Positions 57,840 through 64,000 of a stretch of 64,000 bases of DNA are shown piece by piece (positions within the stretch are counted from its first letter, which is position 1; each line of letters begins with the position of its first letter). The position numbers and the translations under genes were made by a program. The stretch is from Lentibacillus sediminis (lineage in GTDB: Bacteria; Bacillota; Bacilli; Bacillales; Amphibacillaceae), in contig NZ_NIXK01000006.1 in assembly GCF_002763455.1 (NCBI RefSeq), forward strand, positions 1 to 64,000. The letters are read 5' to 3'. The notes beneath the pieces were generated by a model that was not told the origin of the DNA, searched no databases, and saw only the letters and a program-made list of their open reading frames with translations.

Positions 57840-57935
57840 GGCACCTCCTTAATAACTAAGACTCGCCATACAGGCATCCTTTAAGGATTTTAACCTGTTC
57901 TGTGCGGTTGTAGCACTGGTGCTACGATAACGTAT
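57840..57935 (-). promoter_or_regulatory. L21-type mRNA leader
   Basis: The region between promoter and SD contains a short hairpin (GTAGCACCAGTGCTAC, 57926-57911 on the minus strand), then ACCGCACAGAACAGGTTAAA and a second structured part (TCCTTAAAGGA; CCTGTATGG). It resembles the L21 leader family found upstream of rplU in Firmicutes, thought to mediate autoregulation. The assignment is by recall of the motif, not by a covariance search. Confidence 0.65.
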
Positions 57936-57937
57936 TG

Positions 57938-57967
57938 ATATTATCATGGCAGAGGCGCGTTTGTCAA
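57938..57967 (-). promoter_or_regulatory. Sigma-A promoter of rplU-prp-rpmA
   Basis: On the minus strand TTGACA (57967-57962) is followed 18 bp later by TAATAT (57943-57938) with the extended -10 TGA directly before it. Confidence 0.75.
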
Positions 57968-58019
57968 GATGGACAGAGAGATTTCCGTCTGATGAGGATC
58001 TCTTGACTTTTCCATAGTA

Positions 58020-58892
58020 TCACAACCGGCTGCTGAGGAGTTCACCAATCGCATGACGGTAATGCCGTTCATGAAAATAGCCTCTGAGACAATCCGCTTC
58101 ATCGATCGCCTGACGCGTCCGGTCGGGAAATGTTACATAAATAGGATGCTTCTTATCCCTCATAAAGCGAGAAAACACCTCCATCAGACTGCTGTCGGAA
58201 GGCACCGTGATCGGTCGGACCTGCCTTACCGGTGCGTTTCCTTCATAGCGCTTCAGCAAAAAGCGGATAAACACATAATAGCGCTGCTTCCATTCCGTTT
58301 TATTTTCCATAAACAGAAAGATCATGACAAAGAACGCACTCAATGTGAACGGGTAGAACAGCAATTGTCCCAACAATAATCCCACACTGGCTGTCATGGA
58401 AAACAGCAGCACGCTATGATAGGCCTTTTTATATGGCATAAAGGCGGACAATCCCAGAAACAGCAGTTTTCCCCCGTCTAATGGCCAAATCGGCAGCAGA
58501 TTAAATAGGAGAATAACCGTATTGTAGTAGAAGATAACTTCGATGACAGAAGGCGGAAACCATGCTTCGACTGGCAAGAGTGTTAAGGCGAGCCATATAA
58601 TCAAATGCTGCGCAGGCCCTGCCGCTGTCACCAGTGCTTCTTCCCGGATCGGCCGGTTGCCATGTTCATCGGTGTCCATTACCCCGCCGAACACCCAAAG
58701 CATGATAGTGCCGATCCGCCAGCCGAACAGCCTTGCTGTCAGGTAATGTCCCATCTCATGAAACAGGACAATCCCTAAAATTACTGCCAGCTGCATAAAT
58801 GTTCCTGTAAAAAACGAAATCACCAGGAAAATCATCAATACCGGATGAATGCGGATGTCGGGTAAAAAATTACGGCGTATCGTCAACTTCAA
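58020..58892 (-). CDS. spoIVFB: Pro-sigma-K processing intramembrane metalloprotease SpoIVFB
   Basis: SpoIVFB is the site-2-type zinc protease in the mother-cell membrane around the forespore that cleaves pro-sigma-K. The 290-residue protein has HEMGH (H45, E46, H49) and the third metal ligand region NLLPIWPLDGGK with D139, about six helices, and a C-terminal CBS-like domain (about 225-285) that binds substrate. Its substrate gene sigK lies at 6004 in the same window. The start overlaps spoIVFA by 23 bp. Confidence 0.94.
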   Translation of the reverse strand: MKLTIRRNFLPDIRIHPVLMIFLVISFFTGTFMQLAVILGIVLFHEMGHYLTARLFGWRIGTIMLWVFGGVMDTDEHGNRPIREEALVTAAGPAQHLIIWLALTLLPVEAWFPPSVIEVIFYYNTVILLFNLLPIWPLDGGKLLFLGLSAFMPYKKAYHSVLLFSMTASVGLLLGQLLFYPFTLSAFFVMIFLFMENKTEWKQRYYVFIRFLLKRYEGNAPVRQVRPITVPSDSSLMEVFSRFMRDKKHPIYVTFPDRTRQAIDEADCLRGYFHERHYRHAIGELLSSRL

Positions 58893-59649
58893 TCACCTGG
58901 ACCGGATCGATAAAGCTGTCATCTTTTTCAATAGAAAAATAAACGGTTTTATTCTCGGCATCCGGGGTAAACTGGCCAATCGTCTGACTGCCATTGACGA
59001 ACTGGTAAAGGTGCACATTAATCTCATTCAAGTGGCCATAAGTTGATGTGCTGCCATCCGCATGCTGCACTACCACTGTCTGATCTGTCTGCCGATCATT
59101 CCCGGCAAATACCACTACGCCATCTTCCAGTGCTTGGACCTCCGTCGTTTCCCCGGGTGCAATCATGATTCCTGTTCCATTTGCCTGGAAGGATTCCGTA
59201 ATATCTCCGCTGACCGGCAGTGCCGCACGCACTCCTTCGTCAGCTGTTTCCGGTTCAGTCGGAGTCAAAGCAAGCGGACTGCCGAATGTTTCCTGATACC
59301 AGAGATGCACCCTGGCAAACGGAAATTCCTCTGTGAGAGCCTGGCTCGTCCATTCTTTTGGCGTCTGAAACATGGCGGCCTCTGTTTGCCCAAGCAAAGC
59401 AACCCCAAGAAAAAGGATCGCAGAAATAAATGCTTTTAACACCAGTGCCGGCGAAATCAGCCTTCCTCCTGCAGTGCCTGGATCACTGTTGGAAAAACTC
59501 GGAAAATAACCGTGCTTTTCCTCCTCTTCCGGAAATGCCGGATAAATATGTTTTTTCGTCCCGTGCTGCGTTGGCAATCCACGCTCTTTTCTCCTTTGTT
59601 CAATCGAACGGCGAACTTTTTTTATCCCGCGTTTATCCATTCTCCTCAC
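58870..59649 (-). CDS. spoIVFA: SpoIVFB inhibitor SpoIVFA
   Basis: SpoIVFA holds SpoIVFB inactive until forespore signals (SpoIVB protease) degrade it. The 259-residue protein has a basic N-terminus (KRGIKKVRRSIEQRRKERG), one membrane helix near residues 70-90 and an extracytoplasmic M23/LytM-like domain (about 140-250; VQALEDGVVVFAGNDRQTDQTVVVQHADGSTSTYGHLNEI) without a complete zinc site. A GTG (59649) and an ATG three codons later are both possible starts; neither has ideal SD spacing. A sigma-E promoter lies directly upstream. Confidence 0.88.
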   Translation of the reverse strand: MRRMDKRGIKKVRRSIEQRRKERGLPTQHGTKKHIYPAFPEEEEKHGYFPSFSNSDPGTAGGRLISPALVLKAFISAILFLGVALLGQTEAAMFQTPKEWTSQALTEEFPFARVHLWYQETFGSPLALTPTEPETADEGVRAALPVSGDITESFQANGTGIMIAPGETTEVQALEDGVVVFAGNDRQTDQTVVVQHADGSTSTYGHLNEINVHLYQFVNGSQTIGQFTPDAENKTVYFSIEKDDSFIDPVQVIEVDDTP

Positions 59650-59672
59650 ATTCCTTCATCTGCATTTGTACA

Positions 59673-59701
59673 AGTCTATGAACAAAGCAGGCCGGATATG
59701 A
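59673..59701 (-). promoter_or_regulatory. Sigma-E promoter of spoIVFA-spoIVFB
   Basis: On the minus strand TCATATC (59701-59695) and CATAGACT (59680-59673) are spaced by 14 bp and match the sigma-E pattern kmATATT-N14/15-CATACAHT at nearly all positions. The B. subtilis spoIVF operon is sigma-E-dependent. Confidence 0.7.
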
Positions 59702-59730
59702 TTGGGAAAAGGAGGGAAAAACAAGCAGGG

Positions 59731-59765
59731 ATATAATGAACAAGGCCGTTTATTATATCCCGTTA
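59731..59765. terminator. Inverted repeat after minD
   Basis: GGGATATAAT and ATTATATCCC are perfect 10-bp arms with a 14-nt loop, 15-45 bp past the minD stop. A T-containing stretch (TGCTTGTTTTT) follows on the minus strand, so a terminator is likely; an operator for spoIVFA is the alternative. Confidence 0.55.
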
Positions 59766-59777
59766 GGAGGAGCGGAT

Positions 59778-60575
59778 TCAGGTTCGCATACCAATAAATT
59801 TCTTCAATCGCTGCAATACACCTTTTTCATCTTCCAGTGACTGCAGCGGAACATTCTCACCAAGAATTCTTCTGGCAATATTCCGGTAAGCGACCGACGC
59901 TTTGGAATTGGACTTCAGCGCCACAGGCTCCCCGTCATTGCTTGCTTTTATCACGGCCTCGTCATCGACAACAATCCCGATCAGATCAATGGAAAGCACT
60001 TGGACAATCTCATCTATATCAAGCATTTCACCGCTTTTCATCATATGGCTGCGGATACGGTTAATTACAAGATTTGGCGGGTCCATCTCTTCTTGTTCCA
60101 AGAGACCAACAATCCGATCGGCATCACGCACACTTGATTTTTCCGGTGTCGTAACAACGATTGCCCGGTCAGCGCCTGCAATCGCATTTTGAAAACCCTG
60201 CTCAATGCCTGCCGGACAATCAATGATGATATAATCGTATTCCTGCTTCAGTTCCGCAATTATTTTTTTCATTCCTTCTGGAGTCAATGCTGTTTTATCG
60301 CTCGTCTGGGCGGCAGGGAGCAAGGCCAGGTAATCAAAACGTTTATCCTTGATCAGCGCCTGTTTTAACTTGCAGCTCCCCTTGATGACATCTACAATAT
60401 CATAGATAATCCGGTTCTCCAGTCCCATGACAACATCCAGATTGCGCAGTCCGATATCAGTATCAATCAGACAAACTTTTTTCTCCATTAATGCCAGAGC
60501 TGTACCGATATTGCCTGTGGTAGTCGTTTTTCCTACGCCGCCTTTGCCGGAAGTAACAACAATTGCCTCACCCAT
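59778..60575 (-). CDS. minD: Septum site-determining ATPase MinD
   Basis: MinD is the membrane-associated ATPase that recruits MinC and places the division site. The 265-residue protein has the deviant Walker A KGGVGKTTTTGNIG near residue 10, DTDIGLRNLDVVMGLENR, and the C-terminal amphipathic membrane-targeting helix (VLQRLKKFIGMR). Its start overlaps minC by 8 bp. Confidence 0.97.
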   Translation of the reverse strand: MGEAIVVTSGKGGVGKTTTTGNIGTALALMEKKVCLIDTDIGLRNLDVVMGLENRIIYDIVDVIKGSCKLKQALIKDKRFDYLALLPAAQTSDKTALTPEGMKKIIAELKQEYDYIIIDCPAGIEQGFQNAIAGADRAIVVTTPEKSSVRDADRIVGLLEQEEMDPPNLVINRIRSHMMKSGEMLDIDEIVQVLSIDLIGIVVDDEAVIKASNDGEPVALKSNSKASVAYRNIARRILGENVPLQSLEDEKGVLQRLKKFIGMRT

Positions 60576-61254
60576 TTTTCATTCTCCTCTCAAAACTGCT
60601 CAAGTGGTCTCTTTTATGTGAAAGTCTTTTTAGCCGGTCAATAATAATTTTGTCCTCATTTTTGTCAATCAGGGCACATTCCATATACACGCCGCTGGAT
60701 TCATAATCCGGAGCACGGCTGATATAATCAGCGATGCGAAGCTGGCTTGGCTTCATAAAAGATGCTGCAATAAAAGCATTCTGATCCATCCCGGAGCCGG
60801 CATGAGCAATACCATACAGGTTTCCCATAATATAAATATTCCCTGTGGAAACCACTTTTCCTCCCGGGTTAATATCACCGATTAAAAGAAGATCACCAGT
60901 CACTTCCAGCACCTGCCCGGATCGGATGGTACGGTTGACTGCTTTTATTTCACTTTCTTCTTTCCACTGAAGCGCATCTGCTTTTCGGATAACATCTGAT
61001 TCGATGGCCTGGATGGTAAATCGGTTCTCTTCACTGATGATTTCCTTGAGCTGCGTTTTCTGTACTTCATCTAAATAACGGTCTCCCGTTTTCACCGTTA
61101 CTGCGACCATCGGATCTTCTTTATTCGGACGGGCTGCCGCTATTTTTTCTTTCAGTTCTTTCAGAGCTGTGTCAAATGTGCAGCTGTCATCTATGAACAG
61201 AGAAAAACCGTCTCTGGTCCCTTTAATTGTGATTAATTGTCTCTTTTCCTGCAA
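60568..61254 (-). CDS. minC: Septum site-determining protein MinC
   Basis: MinC inhibits FtsZ polymerisation. The 228-residue protein has the N-terminal FtsZ-interacting domain (about 1-100) and the C-terminal beta-helix domain that binds MinD (RSGQVLEVTGDLLLIGDINPGGKVVSTGNIYIMGNLYGIAHAG). It is followed by minD with overlap. It lies downstream of mreD, as in B. subtilis. Confidence 0.95.
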   Translation of the reverse strand: MQEKRQLITIKGTRDGFSLFIDDSCTFDTALKELKEKIAAARPNKEDPMVAVTVKTGDRYLDEVQKTQLKEIISEENRFTIQAIESDVIRKADALQWKEESEIKAVNRTIRSGQVLEVTGDLLLIGDINPGGKVVSTGNIYIMGNLYGIAHAGSGMDQNAFIAASFMKPSQLRIADYISRAPDYESSGVYMECALIDKNEDKIIIDRLKRLSHKRDHLSSFERRMKNG

Positions 61255-61274
61255 TCTTCCTCACCCCATTCCAC

Positions 61275-61335
61275 TTACCTGCTCCTTAGAGGATGTTCAA
61301 AAAAATCCGGTTCATCCTCGTTTTTGAACCCACTT
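61275..61335 (-). terminator. Possible terminator or attenuator between mreD and minC
   Basis: On the minus strand GGTTCA and TGAACC bracket AAAACGAGGA and are followed by GGATTTTTTTG. A second pairing of TTCAAAAA with TTTTTTGAA is possible. In B. subtilis mreBCD and minCD are partly cotranscribed, so this may be a weak terminator. Confidence 0.5.
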
Positions 61336-61878
61336 TTAGAGGATTGACTTACTGCCGGTTAATTGCTCTTCTCCCCAGTCCGTTAGTTTGTTGACCGTCA
61401 GCGGGTAGATAATAACGAGAAACAGCCAATTGGCCAGCAGGCTTGGCAGCAGCCGGGTCATCAGGTAATCCGCCCAAACCACTTCGGTCATTCCGACTAC
61501 GGTGTACACCATATAGATAAAGATATCGGCTATCACAATCCCGACAGCACCCAAGAGGAGACTGGCAAAAATATTGCCATGAAGCATCCGCCTAAGCCCG
61601 TGTACGATATAAACCACCAATGCATAGGAGAACATATACACACCCAAAATCCCTGTATATACAATGTCAAAAAGCAGCCCGAATAGAAGCGCATAGAGAA
61701 CGGAGTAATATGTATCTTCCCTGTCATAAAAAATGGAGACCAATATAAGAAAAACAAGCACCCAATGCGGGGTAATCAGCAAGTCGCTTATCACCAGACC
61801 AGGTGGCAGCAATTTAAGCGCCACCCCTTCCAAGAGGAGAAGCAGAAAGAGAATCAGAGGCAAGTAAATCCGCTTCAT
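61336..61878 (-). CDS. mreD: Rod shape-determining protein MreD
   Basis: MreD is a polytopic membrane protein of the elongasome. The 180-residue protein has five to six hydrophobic helices and the family motif LLFGLLFDIVYTGILGVYMFSYALVVYIVHGLRR. Its start overlaps mreC by 4 bp. Confidence 0.93.
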   Translation of the reverse strand: MKRIYLPLILFLLLLLEGVALKLLPPGLVISDLLITPHWVLVFLILVSIFYDREDTYYSVLYALLFGLLFDIVYTGILGVYMFSYALVVYIVHGLRRMLHGNIFASLLLGAVGIVIADIFIYMVYTVVGMTEVVWADYLMTRLLPSLLANWLFLVIIYPLTVNKLTDWGEEQLTGSKSIL

Positions 61879-62759
61879 TCCTCTTCCTCCTCCGTTTGGG
61901 TATTGTCATCTTCGGCAAGCGCACGGTCCACTACGATTACCTGATTGATATCATACATATCAGCAGCTGGCTCCACCAGGGCTGTACGTGTCAAACCGTA
62001 CTGATCAGGCACCACTTCCTTTACCGTGCCAATTTGCAGACCAGCCGGAAAAACACCGCCCATGCCGGAAGAAACAACCAGCTCACCTTCTTGCAGCTCA
62101 TCCTCTGATTCTTCAATAATCCGGAACATAAGTGAACTGCTCTCTTCGTCATATCCTTCGATCATGCCGTTTATATCCTGACCTTCTTCCCGGGAGATCG
62201 TAGCAGATATCCGGTTCAGCTGATCAAACCCGGTAAGCAGCTGCACATTCGCTGTGTAGTCTGAAGCGGTCTGGATTTTGCCAACCATCCCCTCGGCAGT
62301 AATTACCGCCATGTTGGATCTCACACCGTCTTGTTCCCCTTTATTGATGGTGATCTGCTCCACCCATTGCTCCGGCGAACGGGAAATCACGGTCGCCTGG
62401 ATCGGATTAAAATCACGGATCGATTCGGAATCAATCATTTCCATGGTGCTGCGCAATTCATCATTTTCTTCTCTTAGTTCCTGCACCTCGTAAATTAATC
62501 CGCTGTATTCAGCAATTTTTTCTTTCAAAAGTTCATTTTGTTCGTACGTATCGCGAATATCATCCAGATTGGAGAAAAAACCTGTTACATAATTCACCGG
62601 AGTATGGATGATGTTCTGAACAAAACCGACGGAATCATTTAAGAAATCTTCCACCGCCGTAAGATTTTCCCTGTCTCTGAGAGAAAATCCGATCAGTACG
62701 ACAAGTACAATAAATCCTATCAGTAAAACAAACAAGCGTTTTTTTCGTAAAAATGACAT
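61875..62759 (-). CDS. mreC: Rod shape-determining protein MreC
   Basis: MreC links the cytoskeleton to cell-wall synthases. The 294-residue protein has an N-terminal basic stretch, a membrane helix (about 8-26), a coiled coil (about 68-105) and the paired beta-barrel domain (VISRSPEQWVEQITINKGEQDGVRSNMAVI, GELVVSSGMGGVFPAGLQIGTV). The C-terminus is acidic (DDNTQTEEEEE). It is followed by mreD with overlap. Confidence 0.95.
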   Translation of the reverse strand: MSFLRKKRLFVLLIGFIVLVVLIGFSLRDRENLTAVEDFLNDSVGFVQNIIHTPVNYVTGFFSNLDDIRDTYEQNELLKEKIAEYSGLIYEVQELREENDELRSTMEMIDSESIRDFNPIQATVISRSPEQWVEQITINKGEQDGVRSNMAVITAEGMVGKIQTASDYTANVQLLTGFDQLNRISATISREEGQDINGMIEGYDEESSSLMFRIIEESEDELQEGELVVSSGMGGVFPAGLQIGTVKEVVPDQYGLTRTALVEPAADMYDINQVIVVDRALAEDDNTQTEEEEE

Positions 62760-62771
62760 TTCTGCACCTAC

Positions 62772-63812
62772 TTAATCGATGGACGGACGGGATGAAACAT
62801 TGGGATGTGCACGGAAATGCTGTACATAATCCAGAGATTTTCCTGTTCCGATCGCTACACTGTCCAATGGTTCATCCGTTACAAATACTGGTATTTTCGT
62901 CGCGTCACTAATAACTTGATCTATCTTTCGCAAAAGGGCACCGCCGCCTGAGAGTACTATGCCGCGGTCCATAATATCTGCCGCCAGTTCAGGAGGTGTG
63001 CTTTCCAGGGTATTTTTCACTGCTTCTACAATCGAATCAACGGTATCCTTTACCGCTCCGGCAACTTCCTCCGGGGTGATGGTGATGGTCTTCGGCAAGC
63101 CTGTCAGTAAGTCGCGGCCGCGGACATCCAGCTCTTGAAGACCCGTCACATCGCCAGCTGAACCAATATCCATTTTAATGGATTCCGCTGAGCGTTCACC
63201 AATCATCAGTCCATACTGTTTGCGGATATAGCTGGTGACAGCCTCATCCATTTCATCCCCGGCAGTGCGGATCGACTGACTGGTGACAATTCCGCCAAGC
63301 GAAATCACCGCGACCTCCGTGGTTCCCCCTCCGATATCAACAATCATACTGCCTGTTGGCTCCCAGACCGGCAGACCAGCCCCAATCGCCGCGGCAAATG
63401 GTTCGGCAATCGGAAATGCGTCCTTGGCCCCTGCCTGTTTCGATGCATCCACCACGGCACGTTCTTCCACCATCGTGATTCCTGAAGGCACGCAAACCAT
63501 CACATTGGGCTTTCTGGCAAAGAAAGAGCGGTTCCGCATAGCTTTTTTTATATAATATTTAATCATGACCGCGGTCGTATCATAATCGGCAATGACCCCG
63601 TCTTTCATCGGCCGGATCACTGAAATATTCCCCGGTGTTCTGCCTATCATGTTCCTGGCCTGCTTTCCCACTGCCTCAACTGCCCCGGTCTCTTTGTTTT
63701 TGGCAACAACCGTCGGCTCTCTCAGCACAACTCCTTTTCCTTTTACAAAAACAAGGGTATTAGCCGTTCCCAAATCAATTCCTAAATCCTGTGAAAAATT
63801 AAAGATCCCCAA
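62772..63812 (-). CDS. mreB: Rod shape-determining actin homologue MreB
   Basis: MreB forms membrane-bound filaments that guide lateral wall synthesis. The 346-residue protein begins [30 protein letters not shown], with the phosphate-1 motif GIDLGTANT, phosphate-2 [13 protein letters not shown] near residue 155 and the adenosine motif [19 protein letters not shown] start is preceded by GGGAGAGGGAG. It is the first gene of mreBCD; radC, which precedes it in many bacilli, is not in the window. Confidence 0.97.
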   Translation of the reverse strand: MGIFNFSQDLGIDLGTANTLVFVKGKGVVLREPTVVAKNKETGAVEAVGKQARNMIGRTPGNISVIRPMKDGVIADYDTTAVMIKYYIKKAMRNRSFFARKPNVMVCVPSGITMVEERAVVDASKQAGAKDAFPIAEPFAAAIGAGLPVWEPTGSMIVDIGGGTTEVAVISLGGIVTSQSIRTAGDEMDEAVTSYIRKQYGLMIGERSAESIKMDIGSAGDVTGLQELDVRGRDLLTGLPKTITITPEEVAGAVKDTVDSIVEAVKNTLESTPPELAADIMDRGIVLSGGGALLRKIDQVISDATKIPVFVTDEPLDSVAIGTGKSLDYVQHFRAHPNVSSRPSID

Positions 63813-63891
63813 AAATATCTCCCTCTCCCGGACGCGTTTCGTTTATCATCGGTAAGTTTTTTATGTAAATGAAATCTATACAGTTACTTTT

Positions 63892-64000
63892 CGCTTTTGT
63901 TGGCCAGCTCCAGCGCTAAAGCTGTGTGGACTTCCCTCACCTCTGTACGATAAGTCTACATCGGCTCGCTGGGCTGGCTCAGTCCAGCCCATACGTCGCT
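63892..64000 (-). repeat. Dispersed repeat family 1, copy 3 (cut by the window edge)
   Basis: Read on the minus strand this contains GCGACGTATGG, CCGATG, GACTTATCGTACAGAGGTGAG, GGAAGTC and CAGCTTTAGCGCTGGAGCTGGCC, the right-hand landmarks of copies 1 and 2, with a shorter central part. It lies upstream of mreB; its other end is outside the window. Confidence 0.8.

Overview
The window is chromosomal DNA of an endospore-forming member of the Bacillaceae. Pro-sigma-K, Spo0B, SpoIVFA/FB, SpoVB, SafA, a CoxA-like lipoprotein, an RsfA-type regulator and Sda are all encoded here. Gene order from mtnN to mreB is nearly collinear with the Bacillus subtilis block that runs yrrS-greA-udk-mltG-alaS-recD2-mnmA-cymR-aspS-hisS-relA-recJ-secDF-spoVB-tgt-queA-ruvBA-safA-pheA-obg-spo0B-rpmA-spoIVF-minDC-mreDCB. 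The GC content by eye (mid-40s %), an Mrp Na+/H+ antiporter operon and an NhaD-type antiporter fit a halotolerant or alkalitolerant genus such as Virgibacillus, Oceanobacillus or Lentibacillus; that placement is inference.

Layout. 1-360: sda, with two inverted DnaA-box-like sites upstream and a terminator. 554-5893: an Mrp operon with A, C, D, E, F and G but no mrpB. 6004-6708: an uninterrupted sigK. 6709-7063: a GC-rich dispersed repeat (family 1). 7064-17400, all on the minus strand: mtnN, yrrS, greA, udk-trmR, mltG, the yrzB-ruvX-ireB-alaS group with a T-box, and an AI-2E-family transporter. 17420-23640, minus: recD2, a TPR protein, mnmA, a cysteine desulfurase and cymR. 23838-25946, plus: rarA and an rsfA-like gene, then a second family 1 repeat. 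26213-26494, minus: a 6S-type RNA with its own promoter and terminator. 26553-30225, minus: hisS-aspS under a second T-box, preceded by a 57-residue gene. 30858-31889: an amidase, convergent on dtd. 31922-40679, minus: dtd, relA, apt, recJ, a LapA-domain gene, secDF and comN. 40806-44209: spoVB (+), an NhaD/ArsB transporter (-), yrzE (+). 44457-49279, minus: yajC, tgt, queA, a DUF2905 gene, ruvB and ruvA. 49385-53416, minus: yebC, coxA-like, nadE, a phosphotransferase-fold gene and safA. 53578-63812, minus: pheA, obg, spo0B, rpmA-prp-rplU with an L21-type leader, spoIVFA-FB, minC-minD and mreB-mreC-mreD.

How the genes work together. Four sporulation control points lie in one window: Sda (replication checkpoint on the phosphorelay), Spo0B (phosphorelay transfer), pro-sigma-K, and the SpoIVFB/SpoIVFA pair that activates it. 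Translation genes form another theme: three aminoacyl-tRNA synthetases (two with T-boxes), Dtd, and the tRNA modifiers MnmA, Tgt, QueA and TrmR. DNA repair and recombination genes are RecD2, RarA, RecJ, RuvA, RuvB and RuvX. Cell shape and division are served by MinCD and MreBCD.

The least explained material is two families of dispersed, non-coding, GC-rich repeats. Family 2 is made of two hairpin modules whose stem arms change together from copy to copy, so the structure rather than the sequence appears to be conserved. Neither family encodes a transposase in the window. No rRNA, tRNA, CRISPR array, prophage or autonomous insertion sequence was seen.
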